Below the pieces are notes generated by a model. The model was not told the DNA's origin. It made no database searches and worked only from the letters and a program-made list of their open reading frames with translations. A stretch of DNA of 64,000 bases from Thalassotalea litorea (GTDB lineage: Bacteria > Pseudomonadota > Gammaproteobacteria > Enterobacterales > Alteromonadaceae), in NCBI RefSeq assembly GCF_005843925.1, contig NZ_VCBC01000002.1, positions 186,001 through 250,000 of the forward strand. Direction: 5' to 3'. The position numbers and the translations under genes are program-made. Positions 31,453 through 41,269 of this stretch are shown here, in pieces. Position 1 is the first letter of the stretch, and each line of letters starts with the position of its first letter.

Positions 31453-31971
31453 ATGCCCAAGAAATTGATAAAACGCTGGCTGCCAGATCACCAAAAACTG
31501 AAAAGCCATAAACATTTACAGATCTTTGGAGACTTGCTCCATGACGGAAATCTCTGGCATCTAAACAGACGTTCGGTAACGAAAGCGTTTGCGATTGGTC
31601 TGTTCATGGCATTTGTGCCATTGCCTTTTCAAATGCTATTGGCTGCGGGCACAGCAATATGGTTACATGCGAATTTGCCGTTATCCGCCGCTCTGGTCTG
31701 GTTAAGTAACCCTTTTACGATCCCACCAATTTTTTACGGCTGTTATAAGCTTGGCACAATATTACTCAACGTCCCGCAACAGGATTTTACTTTCCAGTTG
31801 AGTATGGCCTGGATCAGTGAAAGTCTGTCGGCTGTATGGGCACCATTCCTGCTTGGTTGTCTGGTATGTGCGGTATTCTTTTCAACATTAGGCTATATCG
31901 GCATCAGTACCTTATGGCGCTTAAATGTGTCGAGAAACTGGCGCAATCGCCAGCAAAGAAAAAAGCGCTAA
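31453..31971 (+). CDS. DUF2062 domain-containing membrane protein
   Basis: A 172-residue protein of the DUF2062 family, recognised from NRRSVTKAFAIGLFMAFVPLPFQM and LSAALVWLSNPFTIPPIFYGCYKLG, which match the characteristic GxFxGxxPxxGxQ-like and NPxT motifs. It has about three membrane segments and basic ends (MPKKLIKRWLPDHQK at the start, RNWRNRQQRKKR at the end), so it is an integral inner-membrane protein. The function of the family is unknown. It is divergent from comEC, and this pairing next to comEC-msbA recurs in related genera (from memory). The following 315 bases contain no gene. Confidence 0.88.
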   Translation: MPKKLIKRWLPDHQKLKSHKHLQIFGDLLHDGNLWHLNRRSVTKAFAIGLFMAFVPLPFQMLLAAGTAIWLHANLPLSAALVWLSNPFTIPPIFYGCYKLGTILLNVPQQDFTFQLSMAWISESLSAVWAPFLLGCLVCAVFFSTLGYIGISTLWRLNVSRNWRNRQQRKKR

Positions 31972-32286
31972 CTCTCCCATACGTGCTAGGGGTTGCCTCC
32001 AGTAATCCAGCACAGGAACATTCGCAAATTCTTCCTTAACTATCATCAACAAAATCTCATTATCGTGCCGCGCTAATGCCGGCAAGGCGGCTTATCAGCC
32101 TATACCAGTCACCGTTTAACCAATGTCATGTCACTACCGCAATTTACTCATTGTATAGTCAAGCGGCCTGTTTAAGCAGTTGTTTATGCGTTCAATTAAT
32201 GCAAATCCGTTAACGGATATCTGAGGTAATCGTGCTAAATTGTGATGTTGCGCACCCAATAACAGATGCGCTTGTTCGGAAGGATT
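31972..32286. other. Convergent intergenic gap without a recognisable gene
   Basis: This 315-bp gap lies between the ends of the DUF2062 gene and lolE. I see only a small palindrome (TCCGTTAACGGA near 32207) and short GC-rich imperfect inverted text near 32080. No terminator with a T-run and no convincing small ORF is visible. Confidence 0.4.
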
Positions 32287-33537
32287 TTATACTTGCCCAA
32301 GCACTTTCGCCGGTTCAATTTGCGTTGCTCTAAATGCCGGATACAAGGTTGCCAGTAAGCTTAGTATCAGCGCCGAAGTAATGGTCATAATCACATCGGA
32401 GGCCTGTAATTCGGTCGGTAAAAAATCGATGAAATAGATGTCTCCGGAGAGAAAACTCATCCCTAACCATTGTTCTAGCTTACCAACAATTGCGGTTAGG
32501 TGTTGCGACAATAAGATTCCGAGACTGCCACCTAAGGCACAACCCAAAACACCATTCACTAAGCCTTGATAAACAAATGCTAGCATAATGGTTTTCCGTT
32601 CAGCGCCCATGGTTTTTAAAATCGCAATATCGCCCTTCTTTTCGTTTACCGCCATAATTAGGCTCGAGACAATATTAAAGCTAGCCACGGCAATCACCAA
32701 TAGCATCACCACAAACATCACAGTGCGGACCAACTGAATATCATTAAACAGGTGACCTTGGGTTCGGGTCCAGTCATGCATGTAGACATACACATCCAGA
32801 CGTTGGCCTATTTGTGCAACCACTCGCGGGGCTTGAAATACATCATCGATTTTGATTCTGACACCATGGATAGCATCACCAAGGCCAAGAAATTGAGCCC
32901 CTGTAGCCAATGGCATAAATGCCATCGAATCATCGATAGTGCCACCAAAATCAAAGATGCCGACAATCGTCATATTTTTCTTTATTGGCGCCAAAAATCG
33001 ACCACTTAACCCCTGCCCGGCATCTAGCCTCGGCATTAGCAACTGCACGGTATCCCCGACATTCACCTTAAGCTTGCTGGCAATCCCCTGACCAATCACC
33101 AAGGATTGTCCTTGTAATTGTTGCCAGCTCCCCTGGCTCACAAAGTTGGCAATATCGGAAACCGACTTTTCCAGCTCAACATCGACGGCGCGAACTTCCA
33201 GGGCTTTAATGCTATCGCCCTTTTGTAACATGCCACTGAGTTTAATAACCGGTGCTGCAGCAATGACATTATCGTGACGCTTGGCGACAAGGATCTCATT
33301 TTGCCAATCTTCGATTGGCTCATGCACGGTAATAAATTCACCATGGGGAACCACCGACAACAATCGTTTTGCCAGCTCTCGCTCAAATCCATTCATTGCC
33401 GACAGGACAATAATCAACACCATAACGCCAAGCGCGATGCCGAGCGTCGAGGATGCCGAGATAAACGAAGAAAAGCCCTGGCCGTGGCGGGTACGGACAT
33501 ACCTTAAGCCAAGAAACATACTAAGCGGTTTAAACAT
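32287..33537 (-). CDS. lolE: Lipoprotein-releasing ABC transporter permease LolE
   Basis: LolE is one of the two permease subunits of LolCDE, which extracts lipoproteins from the inner membrane and hands them to LolA. The 416-residue protein has an N-terminal membrane helix (SSTLGIALGVMVLIIVLSAMNGFERE), a large periplasmic domain (about 50-270) and three C-terminal helices, the MacB/FtsX-like arrangement. It is assigned as LolE rather than LolC because it comes third in the lolC-lolD-lolE order; the two permeases are paralogues, so the assignment rests on position. lolD ends 8 bases upstream. Confidence 0.9.
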   Translation of the reverse strand: MFKPLSMFLGLRYVRTRHGQGFSSFISASSTLGIALGVMVLIIVLSAMNGFERELAKRLLSVVPHGEFITVHEPIEDWQNEILVAKRHDNVIAAAPVIKLSGMLQKGDSIKALEVRAVDVELEKSVSDIANFVSQGSWQQLQGQSLVIGQGIASKLKVNVGDTVQLLMPRLDAGQGLSGRFLAPIKKNMTIVGIFDFGGTIDDSMAFMPLATGAQFLGLGDAIHGVRIKIDDVFQAPRVVAQIGQRLDVYVYMHDWTRTQGHLFNDIQLVRTVMFVVMLLVIAVASFNIVSSLIMAVNEKKGDIAILKTMGAERKTIMLAFVYQGLVNGVLGCALGGSLGILLSQHLTAIVGKLEQWLGMSFLSGDIYFIDFLPTELQASDVIMTITSALILSLLATLYPAFRATQIEPAKVLGQV

Positions 33538-33545
33538 ACTCAGAA

Positions 33546-34268
33546 TTACTCCGCCGAGTCTGACATTGACACTTCAGGCATTGACACTTCAGACATTGAC
33601 ACTAATTTACCGTGATCCAATTTAAGCTGTCGATCCATTCGTGATGCGAGCGTTAAATCATGAGTTACGACGACAAACGATGTCCCTTCCGACTGGTTTA
33701 ATTTGCGAATTAAATTAAATATCTGTTCAGCGGTATCAAAATCAAGGTTACCTGTCGGCTCATCGGCAAGCACCAAAGACGGTTTGCTAACCAATGCCCG
33801 GGCAATGGCGACACGTTGACGTTCACCACCAGACAATTGTGACGGTCGATGACTCAGGCGATGAGACAAGCCAACTTTATCGAGCATTTCCTCGGCCTGC
33901 TGTTTTGCATGTTTTGGCGAATCCCCACGGATCAACAATGGCATTGCCACATTTTCCAACGCGCTGAACTCCATCATTAAATGATGGAACTGGTAAATAA
34001 AACCGAGTTTTTCATTGCGAAAACGGGCGCGTTTTTTCGCCGATAATTGATAGATATCGGTACTATCAATAAACACCTGTCCTGAGGTGGGTGTATCCAG
34101 CGCTCCGGCCAAATGCAAAAATGTACTTTTACCACAACCGGAGCTGCCAACAATCGCCACCAGTTCACCGGCATTCACCGTTAGATCCAAACCTTTCAGT
34201 ACTTTAGTGACCTGCGGCCCTTGCTGATACTCTTTTATCAGTCCCTGACATTCCAATACCTTACTCAT
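33546..34268 (-). CDS. lolD: Lipoprotein-releasing ABC transporter ATP-binding protein LolD
   Basis: LolD powers lipoprotein release by LolCDE. The 240-residue protein has Walker A (GSSGCGKST), the Q-loop region, the LolD signature [15 protein letters not shown], Walker B ([12 protein letters not shown]) and the H-loop (VVTHDLTLA). Its start overlaps the end of lolC by 8 bases. The C-terminus ends in a threefold repeat [15 protein letters not shown] encoded by a 15-bp tandem repeat (33559-33603), which lengthens the protein by about ten residues beyond the fold; these residues probably lie outside the functional domain. Confidence 0.96.
   Translation of the reverse strand: MSKVLECQGLIKEYQQGPQVTKVLKGLDLTVNAGELVAIVGSSGCGKSTFLHLAGALDTPTSGQVFIDSTDIYQLSAKKRARFRNEKLGFIYQFHHLMMEFSALENVAMPLLIRGDSPKHAKQQAEEMLDKVGLSHRLSHRPSQLSGGERQRVAIARALVSKPSLVLADEPTGNLDFDTAEQIFNLIRKLNQSEGTSFVVVTHDLTLASRMDRQLKLDHGKLVSMSEVSMPEVSMSDSAE
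33559..33603 (-). repeat. 15-bp tandem repeat (3 units) inside the lolD 3' end
   Basis: Three adjacent 15-bp units share the core CATTGACACT, with one- to three-base differences between units. Because 15 is a multiple of three, the repeat keeps frame and encodes VSM(S/P)(E/D) three times at the LolD C-terminus. Such a repeat can gain or lose units by slippage without a frameshift. Confidence 0.9.
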
Positions 34269-35496
34269 TCCTTAATACCTCTGCTGGTTGAGTCTTGGAG
34301 GCCCGATACGCCGGATATAGTGTCGCCAGAAAACTCATTAATAACGCGGAAACTAAAATTACCAGAACCTGTTCAGCCCTAAGCTCAACCGGTAATTTTT
34401 GCATAATAAAACCGGAGCCCAAGATATTGACGCCAAATACTGACAATAAACTATTTAAATTCAGAGTAACCAGAACCCCGCCAATGCTACCGAGAATGGT
34501 TCCCCAAATACCATTGACCATCCCTTGGGTCATAAATATTTTCAGCACTCCAAAAGGTGACATACCTAGCGTCTGTAAAATACCAATCTCACCTTGCTTA
34601 TCAATCACCACCATAACCAGCGCCGAGACAATATTAAATGCCGCCACCGCGATAATTAAAGACAGCATTAACCACATCATATTCTTCTCAACCTTAACCG
34701 CGGCAAATAGATTCCCCTGGGTTTTGTCCCAGGTAGAAAACTCAAAGTTTTGAGTCAAAGGTTGGGTTTGTAATTGCGCGACCACGTCTTTAGCAGTAAA
34801 GGCATCGTTAAGATATAGGCGAATGTTTTTGACCCCATCGGCAGGACGGCGCAACAATCTTGCAGCGTCCTGACCATGTATCAAGACCATCTGATTATCG
34901 ACCTGTGACCCCAGATAGAACACGCCGGCGACGGTAAAGGTTCGCTGCACCGGTACCCTGCCCATAGGCGTAAATATCGTTTTCGTTGGCAGTAATAAGC
35001 GGACTTTATCGCCAGTCGAGACACCCAGTTCCCGGGCGAGTGATGCCCCAATGACCATTTTGTAATCTCCCGGCACTAACGCCGAAAGACTGCCAAATTG
35101 CATATGCTTTTCTATAATGGAATCCGAGATTTCATACTCGGGGAAAATTCCCTGCATCAGAACGCCACTTAATTTATTGGCAGATTGCAGCAAAGATTCA
35201 CTTTCAACATACGGCGTGGCTTTATTAATCAGCGGATCGGATTGCAACGTTTCAGCCACCTGACGCCAATTGTCAATGGGCTGTTCCGAGCTGATCACGG
35301 TATGAGGTACTAGTCCAAGAATGCGTTCCTTTAACTGCCCTTCAAAGCCGTTCATTACTGACACCACCGTAATTAAAGCGGTAACGCCAAGTAAAATACC
35401 AGCAATAGAGAAGAAAGTAATAAAGGATACAAATCCAGAACGATTTTGGCTACGAGAGTACCTTAAGCCAATAAAAAGACTAACTGGTTGAAACAT
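34261..35496 (-). CDS. lolC: Lipoprotein-releasing ABC transporter permease LolC
   Basis: LolC is the permease subunit that contacts LolA in the periplasm. The 411-residue protein has an N-terminal helix ([28 protein letters not shown]), a periplasmic domain with [22 protein letters not shown] and three C-terminal helices ending [22 protein letters not shown], typical of LolC/E. It is the first gene of lolCDE, so LolC is the better call. Its start faces mfd across 261 bases, the conserved divergent lolCDE/mfd arrangement. Confidence 0.92.
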   Translation of the reverse strand: MFQPVSLFIGLRYSRSQNRSGFVSFITFFSIAGILLGVTALITVVSVMNGFEGQLKERILGLVPHTVISSEQPIDNWRQVAETLQSDPLINKATPYVESESLLQSANKLSGVLMQGIFPEYEISDSIIEKHMQFGSLSALVPGDYKMVIGASLARELGVSTGDKVRLLLPTKTIFTPMGRVPVQRTFTVAGVFYLGSQVDNQMVLIHGQDAARLLRRPADGVKNIRLYLNDAFTAKDVVAQLQTQPLTQNFEFSTWDKTQGNLFAAVKVEKNMMWLMLSLIIAVAAFNIVSALVMVVIDKQGEIGILQTLGMSPFGVLKIFMTQGMVNGIWGTILGSIGGVLVTLNLNSLLSVFGVNILGSGFIMQKLPVELRAEQVLVILVSALLMSFLATLYPAYRASKTQPAEVLRNE

Positions 35497-35757
35497 TTAG
35501 TTTTATAAATTTAAGAGAATTGCACTGATGATAAAAGGTCACCGACATAAGTACAAGTGGCGAAATGGCTTAAGGGAAAATAAAAAAACCATACTCGACG
35601 CTTGGAAATGGGCGCAGCAAACTTGCATCCCATTGAGATCTAATTACAATCTGTGCAGCAATGAGAATTTCAGTCGATAAAGACCCTAATACAACCGCGC
35701 TTTTTCCTGCTCATATTTATCCATTTATTTAGCGTGGCAAACAACACAGAAGGTATC

Positions 35758-38700
35758 ATGACCAAAAATTGCAGCATATTCCGGCCAACACTGGCCAGCG
35801 CTTCAAAAAAAACCAATGCGGATAAAAAGATCTGGCAACAATTACCTGGCAGTAGTGATTCTCTGGCTCTGTATCAGGCAGCGCTTCTGGCAAAACAAGT
35901 ATTACTGGTGGTTTGTGAAGACACCGCATCGGCATTAAAGCTTGAGCATGAATTGCAGTCCATTAATGACAGTGAAATTGATATTTGTTTATTTCCGGAT
36001 TGGGAAACACTGCCTTATGATAACTTCTCTCCCCATCAGGATATCATTTCTCAGCGCCTGGCAACCTTATACCAACTGCCGAGAATGTCCGCAGGCATCG
36101 TTATTGTTCCAGCCCATACCCTGAGCCATCGCTTAGCGCCGCGTCAGTACCTTGAAGCCAATAGCCTGCTTATCGAAACCAATCAGCAAAAAGATATGCA
36201 TCAATTACGTCAGGAGCTGGAATCCTGTGGTTACCGCGCAGTGGATCAGGTCATGGAGCACGGTGAATTTTCCGCCCGCGGAGCGATATTAGATCTTTAC
36301 CCGATGGGCAGCCAATTGCCCTATCGTCTCGATTTTTTTGATGATGAAATCGATAGTATGCGCATATTCGATCCCGATACCCAACGAAGCGGCGATCGTT
36401 TAACGAAAATCGAATTATTACCCGCCCATGAATTCCCAACGGATCAGGATACGATTAACCTGTTTCGCCAGCAATATCGCGACAACCTTAAAGCCAGTAA
36501 CGAAAAAGATTCGGTGTATCACCAAGTCAGCAAAGGCATTATGCCAACGGGTATCGAATACTATTTGCCCTTGTTTTTTACGGCGACGCAAACCTTATTC
36601 GATTATCTTCCCAAGGCATTGCAGGTTATCTTGCATGGCGACGTTCAAAAGCAGTTGCAACAGTTTTGGCTTGATATTCAGTACCGCTATGAAGACAGGC
36701 GTTATGATCCAATGCGCCCTCTTCTGGCCCCACAAGAAGTGTTTATTCCCGTAGAAGAGCTATTTGCTCTGATAAAACCCTACCCGAAAGTTATCTGCAA
36801 AGCGCCGTCTGTGAAAGTTGATAGCGGCACCTGTCAATTTGATCTGGCGCCACTTGAAGATGTTGCTGTAAATCATCAGTTAAAGCATCCCTTGCAAAAA
36901 CTGACCAAGGTTATGGCTGCTCAAGCTGAGCGCGGTGCCAAGATTATCTTTATCGCGGAAAGCCAGGGCAGACGGGAAACCTTAATTGAACTTCTGGCCA
37001 GAGAACAGATAAAGCCGAAAAACCGCGAAAGTTTAGTTAAGGCGTTTGCCGATCCCGCGGAAATCAGTATCACCGTCAATGGCCTGGCCAATGGATTCAT
37101 CATTGAAGACCCGAAACAACCCTGGGTCATCATCTGCGAAGACGACCTCTTTACGGACCGAGTACGACAAAGTCGTCGACGAAATAAAAGTCAGGATACC
37201 AACAGTGAAGCCATATTCAAGAACCTCACGGAATTGTCTCCCGGACAGCCCGTGGTTCACATCGAGCATGGCATTGGCCGCTATCAGGGGTTACAAACCA
37301 TAGAAAATGCCGGATTGAGTACCGAGTTTTTGGTATTGAACTATGCCAATGATGCCAAACTCTATGTGCCGGTTGCGTCGTTACACTTAATATCACGGTA
37401 CAGTGGTAGTGACAGTGACAGCACCCCTATCCACCGTTTAGGAAATGATGCGTGGAACAAGGCGAAGAAAAAAGCGGCGGAAAGAGTTCGCGATGTGGCA
37501 GCGGAATTATTGGATATCTATGCCAAACGAGAAAGCTCGTCAGGGTACGCCTTTAAACGAGATAAGCAGGATTACCTGAACTTTAGTGAAAGCTTTGGCT
37601 TTGAAGAAACCGATGACCAATTGCAGGCAATACACAGCGTTATTGCGGATATGCTCGATGACAAACCGATGGATCGCCTGGTCTGTGGCGATGTCGGTTT
37701 TGGTAAAACCGAAGTCGCGATGCGCGCAGCATTCGTTGCCGCCAATGACAATAAACAAGTGGTGGTATTAGTGCCAACCACGTTGCTGGCACAGCAGCAC
37801 TACGAAAACTTCCGCGATCGCTTTGCCAACTGGCCGATAAATATCGAAGTGTTATCTCGATTTAAAACCGCAAAGCAACAAAAACAAATCATTGCAGATA
37901 TTGCTGTCGGCAAAATTGATGTGTTGATCGGAACTCATAAATTGTTATCGGATGATATTAAATTCCATGATCTCGGTTTACTGATTGTCGATGAAGAGCA
38001 CCGGTTCGGGGTCAAGCAAAAAGAAAAAATCAAAAAACTCAGAGCCAATGTCGATATTCTCACATTGACCGCAACACCAATTCCCAGAACCTTGAATATG
38101 GCCATGGGGGGCATGCGTGACCTGTCGATTATTGCCACGGCACCGGCCAAACGTCTGGCAGTCAAAACCTTCGTGCGCGAACGGGATGAAGCGCTGATCC
38201 GCGAATCCATATTGCGGGAAATCCTTCGTGGCGGGCAAGTCTATTTTCTCCATAACAATGTGCAAACCATCGAGAAAACCGCACAGGAAATTCAGCAACT
38301 GGTTCCCGAGGCGAAAATCGTCACCGCCCATGGACAAATGCGAGAACGAGATCTTGAGCGTATTATGAGTGATTTTTATCACCAGCGATTCAATGTCCTT
38401 ATTTGTACCACCATTATTGAAACGGGTATTGATGTACCAACGGCGAACACCATTCTAATGGATCGTGCCGATCACCTCGGCCTGGCTCAACTGCACCAAT
38501 TGCGCGGTAGGGTCGGACGTTCGCATCATCAAGCATATGCCTATTTATTAACCCCGCACCCCAAGCGTATGACCAAAGATGCTCATAAACGCTTAGAGGC
38601 GATCGCGTCACTAGAAGATTTAGGCGCGGGTTTTGCCCTTGCCACCCACGATCTAGAAATTCGTGGTGCCGGAGAATTACTCGGTGAAGATCAAAGTGGA

Positions 38701-39249
38701 CAAATGGCCAGCGTCGGATTCACTTTGTATATGGAAATGCTGGATCAAGCCATTAATGCATTGAAAAATGGCAAGCAACCATCACTAGAAGATCTTTACG
38801 CCAAACAAACCGAAGTTGATTTGAAGGTTCCGGCACTGTTGCCTGACGACTATATCTTTGATGTCAGCTCCCGGTTGTCTTTTTACAAACGCATCGCGAG
38901 TTGCAAGAGCGACGCTGAGCTTGATGATATTCAGGTTGAGCTTATCGATCGCTTTGGTTTACTGCCACAAAATGCAAAAAACATATTTCATATTGCCAAA
39001 CTGCGCTTAAAAGCAGAAACTATAGGCATTACCCGAATCGATGCGGGCCCCAAAGGTGGTTCACTGGAATTTGCCGAACACACGCAAATCGATCCTATGG
39101 TCATAATTGGGCTGATCCAAACACAACCTGCAAGGTTTAAAATGGATGGCGCCAATAAATTAAAGTTTGTGAAAGACACTGAAGACGACAAAGCAAGGTT
39201 TCAGCTGGTTCAGCAGTTGCTGAGTGACTTTGGTGCCAGTGCCGCATGA
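35758..39249 (+). CDS. mfd: Transcription-repair coupling factor Mfd
   Basis: Mfd removes RNA polymerase stalled at lesions and recruits UvrA. The frame is open from a GTG at 35734, but the ATG at 35758 (MTKNCSIFRP) has AAGGT just upstream and is preferred (1163 aa; E. coli 1148). The domains are a UvrB-like N-terminus (LPYDNFSPHQDIISQRLATLYQL), the RNA-polymerase-interacting domain (QPVVHIEHGIGRYQGLQ), the RecG-like helicase with Walker A GDVGFGKTE and DEEH box (VDEEHRFGVKQ), and the C-terminal TRCF domain. It is divergent from lolC; csiV starts close to its stop. Confidence 0.97.
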   Translation: MTKNCSIFRPTLASASKKTNADKKIWQQLPGSSDSLALYQAALLAKQVLLVVCEDTASALKLEHELQSINDSEIDICLFPDWETLPYDNFSPHQDIISQRLATLYQLPRMSAGIVIVPAHTLSHRLAPRQYLEANSLLIETNQQKDMHQLRQELESCGYRAVDQVMEHGEFSARGAILDLYPMGSQLPYRLDFFDDEIDSMRIFDPDTQRSGDRLTKIELLPAHEFPTDQDTINLFRQQYRDNLKASNEKDSVYHQVSKGIMPTGIEYYLPLFFTATQTLFDYLPKALQVILHGDVQKQLQQFWLDIQYRYEDRRYDPMRPLLAPQEVFIPVEELFALIKPYPKVICKAPSVKVDSGTCQFDLAPLEDVAVNHQLKHPLQKLTKVMAAQAERGAKIIFIAESQGRRETLIELLAREQIKPKNRESLVKAFADPAEISITVNGLANGFIIEDPKQPWVIICEDDLFTDRVRQSRRRNKSQDTNSEAIFKNLTELSPGQPVVHIEHGIGRYQGLQTIENAGLSTEFLVLNYANDAKLYVPVASLHLISRYSGSDSDSTPIHRLGNDAWNKAKKKAAERVRDVAAELLDIYAKRESSSGYAFKRDKQDYLNFSESFGFEETDDQLQAIHSVIADMLDDKPMDRLVCGDVGFGKTEVAMRAAFVAANDNKQVVVLVPTTLLAQQHYENFRDRFANWPINIEVLSRFKTAKQQKQIIADIAVGKIDVLIGTHKLLSDDIKFHDLGLLIVDEEHRFGVKQKEKIKKLRANVDILTLTATPIPRTLNMAMGGMRDLSIIATAPAKRLAVKTFVRERDEALIRESILREILRGGQVYFLHNNVQTIEKTAQEIQQLVPEAKIVTAHGQMRERDLERIMSDFYHQRFNVLICTTIIETGIDVPTANTILMDRADHLGLAQLHQLRGRVGRSHHQAYAYLLTPHPKRMTKDAHKRLEAIASLEDLGAGFALATHDLEIRGAGELLGEDQSGQMASVGFTLYMEMLDQAINALKNGKQPSLEDLYAKQTEVDLKVPALLPDDYIFDVSSRLSFYKRIASCKSDAELDDIQVELIDRFGLLPQNAKNIFHIAKLRLKAETIGITRIDAGPKGGSLEFAEHTQIDPMVIIGLIQTQPARFKMDGANKLKFVKDTEDDKARFQLVQQLLSDFGASAA

Positions 39250-39260
39250 TTGGAAGTAAT

Positions 39261-40517
39261 ATGACGCTAATAACCAGATCTAACAAAATTAATAATGTAT
39301 TTAAAAAACGCTTTGCCCGCTCGGTATTAAGCCTAACCACGGTTGTGAGTTTATTCACACCGGCTTTGGTCAATGCACAAACCCAGGAACAAGAGCAACC
39401 TCGTTGGTTTGAAATTGAAGTCATTCTCGTTCAGCAATTACAAAACCAATATCTCTCAAATGAGCAATTTGACACGGATATTCTAACCCCATATCAGGGG
39501 AAAAGTATTGAGCTGATTGAACCCTATCTTTATGAATTAAAGAATTTCCAACATGCGCTACCTGAGTGTTCGTCATCTAAAGCCGATATGGCGCGCGCGA
39601 GTGATAAAGCCTATTTACAAGCCGCAATATCGGGCCATACTCTTGCGCTGCAAGCGCCGGAAAAAGTCAACATCGAACTCGGTTGCAAACCCGATCAACC
39701 ACCACAGTTGTTCGATGAGTTAACGCAAGGTGATATCACCGAGCTCGCCTATATCCCCAAGTATTTTAGTGGTTATGAGTATGCACTTGCCGAAAGGCCT
39801 CATTTGTTGGCACAAGGCTCATTACAGTTAAGTCACATCTATCGTAGCTTAGCCCGTTCTAAACACTTTCGTCCGTTGTTACACCTTGGCTGGCGTCAAC
39901 CGGTATTCGCTCAGGAAGATGCATTGCCGGTCAAATTAATGGCGGGTGAAAACATTAACTTCCAATATCCGGAACAGGCACAAACTCTGAATGAGTTGCT
40001 ACTTGAGAAAAAGGTCGAACAACCACAACCTGGGCTAAATGATGAAACGCAAATTCAAGCGAATCTGCAGCGCATTATTGAACAATTGCAAGCCTCTGGT
40101 GATGAAATTGATGTGGATCCTATTTTGGCTACTTTGCAGCAACAACAGGATCTGCAGAATCGGCAACAACACGCGCAAAAGCTTGCGCAACTGATTGCCA
40201 GCCCGAATCAAGATTGGTTCTTAGAAGGGTTGTTCAAAGTCCATTTAGATCATTATTTGTTTATCAATAGCGAATTCAATGTTTATCGACCATTAACCGA
40301 AGAAACGATTGAGGCTGCACAGAATACCCAAACTGCCGCCGTTGATAATGTCGTCACGTCCATTCCGTTTAAGCAAAATCGCCGGGTAATCTCAGGTGAA
40401 CTGCACTATTTCGACCACCCATTTATGGGAATGGTAGTGCAAATCCGTCGCCATGAGCGACCTGAGGCAGAACCGGAACTGGAAACTGAACAGGAAGCTG
40501 AATCCGACACGGATTAG
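39261..40517 (+). CDS. csiV: CsiV-family exported protein
   Basis: The product has a signal peptide (MTLITRSNKINNVFKKRFAR followed by a hydrophobic LSLTTVVSLFTPALVNA, cleavage before QTQ) and then PRWFEIEVILVQQ, the diagnostic start of the CsiV family. In Vibrio cholerae, CsiV is a periplasmic protein that activates a peptidoglycan synthase. The C-terminus contains FKQNRRVISGELHYFDHPFMGMVVQIRR, also family-typical, then a Glu-rich tail. An upstream ATG at 39246 overlaps the mfd stop (ATGA), but the ATG at 39261 has GGAAG in place and begins the basic n-region. Location right after mfd fits the family. The middle part is Gln-rich and looks longer than in Vibrio (inference). Confidence 0.85.
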   Translation: MTLITRSNKINNVFKKRFARSVLSLTTVVSLFTPALVNAQTQEQEQPRWFEIEVILVQQLQNQYLSNEQFDTDILTPYQGKSIELIEPYLYELKNFQHALPECSSSKADMARASDKAYLQAAISGHTLALQAPEKVNIELGCKPDQPPQLFDELTQGDITELAYIPKYFSGYEYALAERPHLLAQGSLQLSHIYRSLARSKHFRPLLHLGWRQPVFAQEDALPVKLMAGENINFQYPEQAQTLNELLLEKKVEQPQPGLNDETQIQANLQRIIEQLQASGDEIDVDPILATLQQQQDLQNRQQHAQKLAQLIASPNQDWFLEGLFKVHLDHYLFINSEFNVYRPLTEETIEAAQNTQTAAVDNVVTSIPFKQNRRVISGELHYFDHPFMGMVVQIRRHERPEAEPELETEQEAESDTD

Positions 40518-40820
40518 CCACTCGTATTTGGTTACGCGGTGAGGCAATTTACGACGAAGAGAAAGAATAATATCCGACCAATGGTCCACTAAGAGACGAA
40601 CGTCAGACGCATGGAGAATTCAATGACACATGCGCAGCTCGTTGTATACTCGAAATGATGGCCAAAACAAGACATTATGCAGACAATCGCAGTTGCTGTG
40701 ATTGTCATCACGTATTTAAACCACATGTCAGATTACTTTTTGGTGCTGGCAACAACTATCAACCAACGTCAGGGGAAATGAAAACCTTTTGCTGTTGGAC
40801 TCTATTTACGATCAGGATTA
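40518..40820. other. Gap before DUF1244 gene; one doubtful small ORF
   Basis: The gap contains a 58-codon plus-strand ORF (40655-40831, MMAKTRHYADNRSCCDC...) with clustered cysteines (CCDC, CCW) and no ribosome site. It overlaps the start of the DUF1244 gene. I do not recognise it and do not annotate it as a gene. No clear terminator follows csiV. Confidence 0.35.
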
Positions 40821-40823
40821 ATG

Positions 40824-41120
40824 ATGGATAAAACGACCGAAATTCAAGCAGCGGTATTGCGCCGTTTACTCGCGCATCTCGACAATCGTAAAGATGTGCA
40901 AAATATCGAACTGATGAACCTGGCTGGATTCTGCCGCAACTGTTTTTCCAAATGGATGGTCGCAGAAGCGGAACAATTAGGGGTTACGATGGAACTCGAT
41001 GAAGCGCGTCAGGCTGTTTATGGCATGCCCTATGAAGAATGGAAAGAGAAACATCAGTTGCCGGCAACCGAAGAGCAAAAAGCAAAATTTGCACAATTGC
41101 AGCAAGCAAAACAAAAATAA
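40824..41120 (+). CDS. DUF1244 domain-containing protein
   Basis: A 98-residue cytoplasmic protein of the DUF1244 family (PF06844), recognised by RRLLAHLDNRKDVQNIELMNLAGFCRNCFSKWM and GMPYEEWKEKHQ. The family carries two conserved cysteines (FCRNCF) in a helical fold and has no established function. Two adjacent ATGs are possible; AGGA at 40814-40817 has better spacing to the second ATG (40824), so I use it. It lies between csiV and a TonB receptor gene on the same strand. Confidence 0.9.
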   Translation: MDKTTEIQAAVLRRLLAHLDNRKDVQNIELMNLAGFCRNCFSKWMVAEAEQLGVTMELDEARQAVYGMPYEEWKEKHQLPATEEQKAKFAQLQQAKQK

Positions 41121-41269
41121 CCGGTATTACTCTGTTATATAACCGCAATCAATCGATTGCATTTGCCTTGAAGTTTTTTAACATCGCTCACTCTCAAGGC
41201 ATTGATTCACAGGCCCAAAGTAATGAAGTATTGGCTTTGGTTCACAGTCATTAAGTTGCCCTAGTTAAA

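Noticed and set aside
40655..40831. Cysteine-rich 58-codon plus-strand ORF
   Set aside because: No ribosome site, overlap with the DUF1244 start and no family match; left as a remark in the gap entry.
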